A stretch of 64,000 bases of DNA from Euptelea pleiosperma (lineage: Eukaryota > Streptophyta > Magnoliopsida > Ranunculales > Eupteleaceae): positions 22,074,248-22,138,247 of the forward strand of contig CM068551.1 in assembly GCA_035048495.1 (NCBI GenBank), read 5' to 3'. The translations under genes were made by a program, and so were the position numbers. Numbering within the stretch: the stretch's first letter is position 1; each line of letters starts with the position of its first letter. This document shows positions 53,479 to 64,000 of the stretch, piece by piece. The notes beneath the pieces are model-generated. The model was not told the origin of the DNA. It did no database searches and saw nothing but the letters and a program-made list of their open reading frames with translations.

Positions 53479-54636
53479 TTTATTATATCTTTGTTATTGA
53501 TCTTTTGATTCTCTCTACTTTTGCTGGTTCATGAAAGGTCAATTTTTTACAGGATTTGTATGTCAAAAGTGTAAGTACAAAAAAAAGTTTTATGTCATAT
53601 TTGTGCTCAATGCTGCCTCTTAACTCGCAGAGGGCTTGGTATTAGTTTGGTGGCCTACAGCCCCCTCGGCCGCGGGTTCTTTGGTGGGAGAGCTGTTGTG
53701 GAAAGTTTGCCTAAAGATAGTCTGTTGGCTATACATCCGAGGTTCACAGGAGAAAACTTGGACAAGAACAAACTTCTATATGCCCGCGTTGCAAACTTAG
53801 CTGCCAAGCATGGTTGCACCCCTGCTCAACTAGCTCTAGCATGACTTCTCCATCAAGGGGATGATGTGCTTCCGATCCCAGGTAAAATCGACTCTCATTT
53901 CCATTTAAGAACACCATTTTAACATTCGAGTGTTAAAAGAGACTGTTTTAACGGCCTAATGTTTTGCTGGGATTACCGATTTGTCCTTATTTTGCTTTGA
54001 TTTATATAGGGACGACAAAGATTAAGAACCTAGATGATAACATTGGCTCCTTGGAGGTGAAGCTCACACAGGAGGACGTGAAAGAACTTTCTGATGCAGT
54101 GCCCATTGATGATGTGGGTGGCCAAAGAGGTTATGGTCTATACTCTCATTATGATTGGCAGTTTGCCGATACCCCGCCGAAAAAGAGTTGTTCCTGATGC
54201 AGTGCGCTTTGAACACTTGTGATATGCGTAAAACCGTTAAATCATGATTACCCTAAACCGTTATTTTGATTTACTTATCACATTGGGAGGTTATTGTAAT
54301 GGGTTTGAACATTTTATCAGCTTAAGACAATTCAAAATTAGGTTTAATCATGCATAAGTAGTGACCAACGTTGTTGTGTTACCAATAAGCACCGGGGTTT
54401 ATGCATAGTGCCCCTTGGGCTGGAGGCGCTAGAACAAGGTCGGCTAGAGCCCATTCTGTGACAAAAATATCCGGGGCAAGCTTGGCCTGGCCCTGATATG
54501 GGCCAAAAAGCAATCTAGTAGAGTGGTGGCTTTGAATTTACAGATATTTGGGCCTGTTACAGACTTGGGACACCGTTTTCTGCATTTTGACCCAAGTTTC
54601 TGAATAGCCCGAGGTTAGAAGCTAGCGCAGGTCTGT

Positions 54637-54947
54637 GAAATTTGAAAGTAATTAGTAATACCCCCTTATACTTGCAAACTTTAAGATTACCCCCCTTGGC
54701 CTAGTTTAACCATCATTTGACTAACGTTAAAACGTGACATGCATCATGCGCCTGTTCATGCACCTATGAAAGGATCATAATATTGCAAGCGCAATGCTAA
54801 TGACGCGTGATTCAAGTCCGTTTTAACTTAAGTCAAGCACTGTTAAGCTAGGTTAAGAGGGGAAATAGTAAAGTTTGAAAGTATAAGAGGACATTGCTAA
54901 TTACTTTTAAATTTCAAGGGGGTGTTACTAAAATTCCCTTTATTTAA
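54637..54947. mobile_element. MITE inserted in the AKR2 3' flank
   Basis: GAAAGTAATTAGTAATACCC at the left faces GCTAATTACTTTTAAATTTC at the right. The matching AKR1 flank (about 48078-48105) lacks the whole block, so the sister copy shows the empty site. The terminal bases are not resolved. Confidence 0.6.
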
Positions 54948-56369
54948 TGGACCTTAAAATATAAGTCAAATCCAACAGGAGCTAGTTGGTGCAAGCCCAA
55001 AATGTTCCAGCCTTTTTTATTTGTAGGCAATGTGGTTCAGGCTTGGATGCACGATAATTCGAGATCTATGGTCTACGACAGGCGTTGTCCTCGACCCTTA
55101 CTACCCATGCTCGGATTGACGGTGGAGATTGATGGTGATTTCCATTGAAACAGTATTGTTTTTGTCATTGCATGGAGGTTCAGGGGTAAGCAGCTTTGAC
55201 TTACCCCCTCATACCATTTATGATTGTCATTTATCCAAATTGACTAACAATTTTTCTGAAAATAGGTAAATATACTCCTTTATTCAATCTTAGAAAAGAA
55301 CATGAGAGTTTTGGCCAAAACCCTAACCCCACATCAAACGGCTGCGGTAGTCGATCTGTCAAGAGAATTCAATAGGTTGGCCACCCTACCTATGACCAAA
55401 TCTTCTAGAGTCTCGAGTGGTCAGATGACCACCACTCCAGTGAACACTTTTAATTCCTAAACCTTGTCTTTTATGTTTTGTAAAGAACATGGAGTTTTTA
55501 AATTGTTCACTGAAGTGGTGGCTGGGTGGCTATGAGACTCTGGTTGGTTTGTAACTAGTAATGGGCGGCTAACCTACCGGAGTTTCATGGCCAGCCACTC
55601 CAACGAACAATTTTAATTTCAAAATCTTGTCTTTTATATATATAAAGAACATTAGACTCCGGTATGTTAGTCATTGGTGATGGGCGACCAACCTACGAGA
55701 GTCTCGTGGCTGGTTGACCACCACAACTGATTAATTTGGGTTAGGGTTTCATCCAAAATTCATATGTTATTATTCTAAGGTTCAAGATTGGGTATATTCA
55801 TCCTTTCAAAAAAAACAAAAATTGGTTTGTCAATTTGAGTCAACAACGGTCAGATTGTGGACTGAGTCATGGGGTAAGTCACCTTTTCGAAATTGGAAAG
55901 AGGTCCGAGGACTCATATTTTCTCTCATTTCCACTTGTGCTCTCTGCCGTGGATTTCACGAATCCAATGGTGACAGTGCTGAGTTGGCATTCACTTTATA
56001 TAATTCCCCACCACCATTGGATTTCATGAAATCCACGGCTAAGAACATGAGTGAAAATATGAGTTAGAAATTTGTGTCTGCAGATCTCCACCGTTGAAAT
56101 GGTTGGGAATGTCAAATTTCAAAGATAACATGTGGGTATATCAAAAATTCACATTTAAGAGAAAAAAAAAAAAGAAAGGGTAATTTAGTAACACCACCCC
56201 CCTCTCATTCACCCTTCCCTTGACAGCCCTTAAATTCACCCCCATCCCAAACGTCCAAACAGTTGCATACTAGATTTGTCCAAGGGAAGGGGGCTTTGGA
56301 ATGGAGCTCATTTGCGATATCTTTAAAACTCTGCAATCGAAGTTCGATTCATCGGGGGAGCGGAGATCA
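54948..56369. other. AKR2-AKR3 spacer
   Basis: No gene seen. From 55370 to 55740 a block with CCAACCTAC, GAGTCTCGTGG and CTTGTCTTTTAT words recurs about three times as imperfect direct and inverted copies. At 55915-56040 CCGTGGATTTCACGAATCCA faces a complementary ATTGGATTTCATGAAATCC. Confidence 0.5.
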
Positions 56370-56377
56370 GTTTCACC

Positions 56378-57581
56378 CCTAGTTGTTAAATTCGGATACG
56401 CCAAAAGTTCGAGACGGAAAAAGTTCGAGTATAATTCGGTTATAATCTAAAAATTCGAGGAACGGCAATAATTCTTAACTGCATTTATTCGTGTTTAATT
56501 CGATTATAATGTAAAAATCCGGTATTAAAAATTCGTCAAATATATAAGTGTGCAAGATAATGGTATATGTAATTAGAGGGAGATTTTTTTTTTTTTTTTA
56601 ACCTCTGCAGAGGAATTAGGGAGATATACACACATATATGCAGCGATATGTATACACACGTGCACTTGTCCACTATTGGTCCCAAACTTATAACCAACTG
56701 AGATAAGTGGTTAGCTCAATCAACCACCTTGAACTAGCTGGGCTGCTGGAGTCACTTGGCTCAGCTCTCAACTTGGAACGGGCCACCAGCCATTTGTGCA
56801 TATACGCACCAAAAAATCAGCTTGATTGATGATTTTTAGCCGTTGGATAGAGTACCCAGAATACATGCTTGAATCTGACGGCTAGAATCAGTCTTAAAAA
56901 GTGTTAAATTCTAATGCTAGAGATAACTAATTAGGGTAATTTTTGGGATGTTCATGAAGGGTTATAGTCGGTAAACTAAACATCCATAATCGTGGGCCCA
57001 TGAACATGGCCTGCATAGGGATATAAGGGGCAAAACCCTGCTGAAGCAAAATGCCACCTTAATTCCCCCCACTCGGGTGGAGCAAAACCCCGTTGAAATA
57101 GAGCTCGGTGGAAGGATACCATCTAACCTTGTTATAGTGTTGCAGCAGAGAGAGAGACAGAGGAAACCCCGTTATGGTGTTGCAGCGGAGAGAGAGGCAG
57201 AGGAAACCCCGTTATGGTGTTGCAGCGGAGAGAGAGACAGAGGATGGAGAGAGTGAGAGAGATAACCCTCATATGAAGATGGTGTTGCAGCAGCAGCAAG
57301 AGCAATGGGTAGACGAAGGGGAAAGTGAAGTTGTGGGGACCGTGGGCAGGGTGGAGACGAAGATAACTTAGGGATTTTGAAGGTTTTTTTTTCCTTTTAT
57401 TTGTTTTTTCTTCAACCGAACAAAAGGGCCGACTTATTCGTCTTCACGTGTAAACACGTTTTAATCGTTAGACCTCAATTATTCGCGAATAATGCAGAAT
57501 CATTGAAATATTCGCCCGTTTGATTCGGTTATGATGGTAAAATCATTTATTTGCGAATAAATCGCGAACTTGGCAACTAGG
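56378..57581. mobile_element. Non-autonomous hAT element with TTCG arrays
   Basis: A perfect 8-bp duplication GTTTCACC (56370-56377 and 57582-57589). The ends are CCTAGTTGTTAAATTCGG and GCGAACTTGGCAACTAGG. AATTCG, TTCGAG and TTATTCG words crowd both ends. Inside are a foldback-family piece (56760-57030) and a GA-rich tandem repeat. 1,204 bp, no transposase. Confidence 0.8.
57131..57245 (+). repeat. 40-bp tandem repeat, nearly three copies
   Basis: The unit GTTATGGTGTTGCAGCGGAG plus AGAGAG(A/G)CAGAGGAAACCCC starts at 57131, 57171 and 57211. It can be read as open (a short Arg/Glu-rich frame to 57371) but nothing supports a gene. Confidence 0.8.
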
Positions 57582-57599
57582 GTTTCACCTGAGAGAGTT

Positions 57600-58605
57600 T
57601 ATTTCGGGTTTTTCTTTTTTAATCTTCGGAAAATTGCAGAAAATAAAATAAAATTTAAATAAATTACAAAAAAGAATACAACTTTTCGCAAATCCCAAAA
57701 AAGAAAACGAAACGCCCTTTGAAATGGCGTTTCGTCTGCTGTCAGTCGAATCAGTCGCCGACTGACTAACGAATGACTGATGGCTGACACGCCTGACAAA
57801 CGCCCTTTTAAAGGGCGTTTATTCCTGATAAATGGTTTTTTAAAAAACGTTTTATAAAAAAAACGCCATTTCAAAGGGCGTCTGCCAGGCGACGACTTAA
57901 ATTCCGCCTAAGTTGCTTTCATCTATTCTCCCGCCTCTCCTTTGTCTCAGTGTTCTCCTCCGACGAACTCTCCTATCTCTCTCTTCGGCGGTCTCCTCGC
58001 GACCTCCTTGCTCCGATCAAAGTGGCCTCCTACGCTTTAAAACTCAGGTATGTATTTATTTTTATTTTTTTTAGCTTTTTTTATTTTTGGTGGGGCTTGG
58101 GGGACCTCCATTTTGGCCTACACAGTAAAAATCGACGGCCCATAATTCCTCAACTTCTAAACCAATCTACGAATATCGGAATGATCTGAATTTTTGTGAG
58201 GATGATCTCCTCACCGTAGAGATCATCCTCACCAAAAATCAGCCATTGATTCATCTTCTGGGTACGCCAAAATGGGCGTAAAAATTTTAGAACGGATCCC
58301 AACTGCTGAACGCCCTTTTAAAGGGCGTTTTTTTACTGCTTTAAAATAACGTCTGTCAATTGTCAATAGCTGATAGAAGTCCTGACAGACGTTTTTTAAA
58401 AAGGCGTCTATTACTGAAAAACGTCATTTTAAAGGGCATTTTTTACCGACAAACACCCTTTTAAATGACGTTTTTTTGATAAACATGTGCCACGTAATTT
58501 CGTTTTCTTTTTTGGAATTTGCAAAAAGTTGTATTCTTTTTTGTAAATAGATTAAAGTTTGTTTTCTTTTTAGAAATTTTCCGTTTAATCTTTTAAGAGA
58601 GGGGA
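57600..58605. mobile_element. Long foldback element with CGCCCTTTTAAAGGGCG palindromes and a captured exon-like segment
   Basis: Arms of about 100 bp (57616-57730 and 58494-58600) are inverted copies: AAAAAAGAATACAACTTTT and GAAAACGAAAC on one side, their complements on the other. The 17-bp palindrome CGCCCTTTTAAAGGGCG is perfect at 57801-57817 and 58311-58327, with many near copies. Between them, 57951-58047 is GC-richer and bounded by a pyrimidine tract plus CAG and by CAG followed by GTATGT, like an internal exon. Target duplication not found. Confidence 0.6.
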
Positions 58606-58787
58606 TTCAAGAATTTGGTGGGTCCGCTAGGTAGCCGACCGAGCGGTCGCTTTACCATTTCTCTTATTTACAAGTAGAGGCCTTGAGCTTATCTTGTCAT
58701 TACCACCAAAAAAGAAAAAAATTGAGCTTTATTTCGTCACTGGTTTCCCCCGATCAAACCGAGCTGAGTTCCTAATTTTGGGAAGAA

Positions 58788-61954
<3,167 letters not shown>

Positions 61955-62330
61955 CAATATCTCATCTTAAGAGCTCATTGAAATCTGAATAAACCTTGAC
62001 TGAACAATGCAAATTAGTTGTTTGTATATATTCACTTCTAGATTGTAAAATCATTTAGCTTCTGTGTAAAATCATTAAGAAACTGTCATTAGGTTGACAG
62101 ATATCCAAGGAAATGTACTTAGGTCGGGTTGTCCGATCCTGTGCATTTTCATTTTTAGATCAATATGCCCACTGTGCTAATCTCACATGATATTCCCATT
62201 GCAGATGTACAAATTGCACATTATCTGCACATTCAAAGATCAAGTTCTTGTTTAAATTTGGTACAAACGGGATCAAAGCCACCAGTCAATGAGTCCTACA
62301 TAAGAGGTATCTCACGTAAAACAAGCCAAT
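61955..62330. other. AKR3 3' flank
   Basis: Likely 3' untranslated region and downstream DNA; AT-rich with no recognised element. Confidence 0.45.
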
Positions 62331-62334
62331 GAGA

Positions 62335-62490
62335 TCCTAAAAATGGAAGAAATCAGTTGGAGACAAAAAATCTAGAATTAGGTGGATCTAGGTTGATCAA
62401 GGAGGGTGATGGGAATACAGGTTTATTTATTTATTCACAGAATTACAAATGGAAGAAAAAGGAAAAATTACATTCTAAACTCGAAGTAAA
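62335..62490 (+). mobile_element. L1 LINE linker-region fragment
   Basis: The plus-strand translation contains EEISWRQK followed, after shifts, by a GDG/FIHRITNGRKRKN-like word. This corresponds to EEVSWRQK...[12 protein letters not shown] in the L1 of BEACH intron 1. Only about 150 bp remain. Confidence 0.5.
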
Positions 62491-62572
62491 TGAGAAGTGT
62501 TTTGAAAATCTGGAAGATATCTAGGCTCTATATGGTGATCAACAAAAAAAATTACAGAAAAATGATTTGTAT

Positions 62573-63002
62573 CATGGTTTTAAAAACAGCCGATTAAACG
62601 GTTTTAACGGCTGTTTATACGGTAACGACCCAAGCTCGTTTCCGTTAAAGCCGTTTAAACACGTTTTATCGGTTTTGAATAAAACGGCCATTTTTTGTTT
62701 TAATGGCCGTTAAATCGTTTAAACAGCCGGAAATTTTTTTGTGAAAAAACGGCTGTTAAATCAGTTTACTTCCATTAAAATCCGTTAAATTCTATATATA
62801 TATATTTTTTTTTAATTTTCGAATTTCAAATTTTGAATTTCAGCACCATTTTTTCCATTTTTTTTTCCTTTAAAACAGTTTAATTACATTAATTTTTTTT
62901 TTTCTATTTTTGCCCCTTGCCGTTTCAATCCGTTTTAACGGCCGTTTAAACGGTAACGCCCCCAGTCCGTTTAACCGCTAAAACGGCCTCCTTTAAACCT
63001 TG
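62573..63002. mobile_element. hAT-type MITE with CCGTTTAAACGG arrays
   Basis: A perfect 8-bp duplication ATTTGTAT (62565-62572 and 63003-63010). The ends are CATGGTTTTAAAAACAG and CTTTAAACCTTG. The body is built from CCGTTTAAACGG, GGCCGTTAAA and their complements, and shares GGTAACGCCCCCAGTC with the GTTATAAC-type element at 39290-39532. Confidence 0.85.
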
Positions 63003-63159
63003 ATTTGTATGTTAGAAAGTGTTGATACAGAAAAAGTTATAATAACATCTATATGCAAAAATCATTTCTAGAAAACTTATTCGGGGCAACCATTAAGAGC
63101 CTAAGAGGGAGTTCATGGGAGTTCATGAGTTATTTTTCAACTTTATATTCATAAGAAGA

Positions 63160-63360
63160 ATGGAAGAAGCCACGACTTTACGGATGTTTGACACATCCTT
63201 CTGTAAACCTACTGATCGAAAATCAGCTTGAATCCAATGGCTAGAAATCGCCACCTCAAGCTTGTTTTTGGCCTATAGGTCCATTAACGATGATCCAAAA
63301 ATCTATACCGTCAATGGTCTCAAAGAATGTACCACTCGGCACATAAACCGCAATCACAGT
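63160..63360. repeat. Foldback-family fragment interrupted by a hAT MITE
   Basis: GATGTTTGACACATCCTTCT, AAAAATCAGCTTG and TCCAAAAATCTATACCGTCA are the family words. The right part may resume near 63776 (AAAAATCCATACGGTC, CCACGTGGCAC) after the inserted elements. Confidence 0.5.
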
Positions 63361-63371
63361 GGACCAAAAAT

Positions 63372-63596
63372 CATGGTTTGAAGTCTCGGCCGATCCTGTT
63401 CTGGATCGCGCAATTTGGATCGGGATCGGAGCCCACCAATCCGATATGAAATGGATCGCCCGATATCACTGTTTTCGAAAAGAAGTCTCACTTTGCATTG
63501 GGCAAGATGAACCGATCCTGTTCTGGATCGGGGCGCTCCAAATAGGATCGGATCGAGCCCACCGATCCAGCATCGATCACGAGATTTCGAACTATG
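63372..63596. mobile_element. hAT-type MITE with GGATCGG arrays
   Basis: A perfect 8-bp duplication CCAAAAAT (63364-63371 and 63597-63604). The ends are CATGGTTTGAAGTCTCGG and CACGAGATTTCGAACTATG. GATCGGGATCGG, CCGATCC and GGATCG repeats fill the body. 225 bp; related to 34212-34408. Confidence 0.83.
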
Positions 63597-63609
63597 CCAA
63601 AAATCGAGA

Positions 63610-63770
63610 AAATTTTTGAAGCAGTGGATTTTTGAAGCAGCGAAGCAGTGGCGCGCCACAACCTGCTTTTCAAAAAGCATTCTGGGTTGTCAGAAGCAAC
63701 AGCTGGTTGTGGCGCCATGTGATTGGCCACTGCTTCGCTGCTTCAAAAATCCATTGCTTCAAATATTTTC
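63610..63770. repeat. Long perfect-type stem-loop with GAAGCAG arms
   Basis: TTTTTGAAGCAGCGAAGCAG (63628) is matched by CTGCTTCGCTGCTTCAAAAA (about 63730), and GGCGCGCCACAACC by GGTTGTGGCGCC. The whole 160 bp can fold on itself. Same family as 32150-32290. Confidence 0.7.
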
Positions 63771-64000
63771 TCCCAAAAATCCATACGGTCAATGGTTTTG
63801 TACCACGTGGCACATAAGCTGCCGTTGAAAATATGGACGCGTTGTTGTTCTAGTACTTTGACATTTGGTTTATTATAACGTGTCAAATCCTTAAGGCAGC
63901 GCCGTGGCAACGATAATGCTTGTCAGGGGTTAGTCCTAATCCCGTCCAGAGCGTCCAAAAAGTAAACCTCGAACCATTCTGGCCTCTCAAATAAACCTTT
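63771..64000. other. Right edge, nothing further identified
   Basis: A CCACGTGGCAC word near 63815 belongs to the foldback family. The rest shows no gene. Confidence 0.4.

Larger units (their letters stand above)
49950..54197 (+). pseudogene. Aldo-keto reductase AKR2 with premature stop at codon 274
   Basis: Six exons: 49950-50009, 50228-50398, 51249-51452, 52150-52322, 53631-53881 (exons 5 and 6 of the sister genes fused), 54010-54197; again 348 codon positions. Start MEEKPEIPIPRVKLGNQGLE. The tetrad Asp60, Tyr65, Lys92, His134 is kept. Codon 274, Trp (TGG) in AKR1 and AKR3, is TGA at 53842-53844. The product would lose 75 residues including the [15 protein letters not shown] cofactor loop. 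All splice sites and the frame after the stop remain intact, so the lesion is recent or the allele is variable. Confidence 0.88.

Noticed and set aside
57174..57371. 65-codon plus-strand frame over the 40-bp repeats
   Set aside because: Made of tandem-repeat sequence, no homologue recognised, no splice or promoter context.

Overview
The window is nuclear DNA of a flowering plant: long AT-rich introns with GT..AG borders, plant gene families, and dense plant transposons (Ty1/copia, L1 and RTE LINEs, a SMART-type mini-LTR element, hAT, Tourist and MULE-like MITEs, a Helitron and a tRNA-derived SINE). The species cannot be named from the sequence. Nothing points to a bacterial, organellar or viral contig.

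Positions 1-28690 (minus strand) hold the first half, about 1,720 codons in 14 exons, of a very large class-A BEACH protein gene of the SPIRRIG type; the BEACH and WD40 end lies beyond the left edge. Its introns have been swollen by insertions. Intron 8 has L1 pieces and a 310-bp SMART-like element. Intron 6 has a nearly complete but decayed copia element with a perfect 5-bp target duplication. Intron 3 has a dynamin-related (DRP1) exon fragment. Intron 1 has an RTE LINE interrupted by an L1 and by a hAT element. Exon 13 carries one extra base in a run of three, which breaks the reading frame; the phases of all other splice junctions agree with one surplus base.

Positions 28700-42450 are intergenic: first the BEACH promoter side, then a mosaic of short inverted-repeat elements. 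Many boundaries can be fixed because the 8-bp (hAT), 9-bp (MULE-like) or TTA (Tourist) target duplications are still readable. A minus-strand non-autonomous Helitron (38784-41670) carries several of them.

Positions 42451-61954 hold a tandem array of three plus-strand aldo-keto reductase genes (ATB2/perakine-reductase type) with the same seven-exon plan. AKR1 (348 aa) and AKR3 (345 aa) look intact and keep the Asp-Tyr-Lys-His tetrad. AKR2 is the close sister of AKR1, has a TGA at codon 274, and has lost intron 5 exactly. The array is threaded with MITEs, a SMART-like element and L1 tails.

The most unusual signal is a set of hAT-type non-autonomous elements that share termini of the form CAAGGTTTAAA but are each filled with a different short repeated, often palindromic motif (GTTATAAC, GTTTAAAC, CGAAACATT, GGCGC, GGATCG, GAGTCGA, TTCG). 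Two of them share a terminal segment yet have switched the motif throughout, which suggests concerted change of a transposase-binding array.
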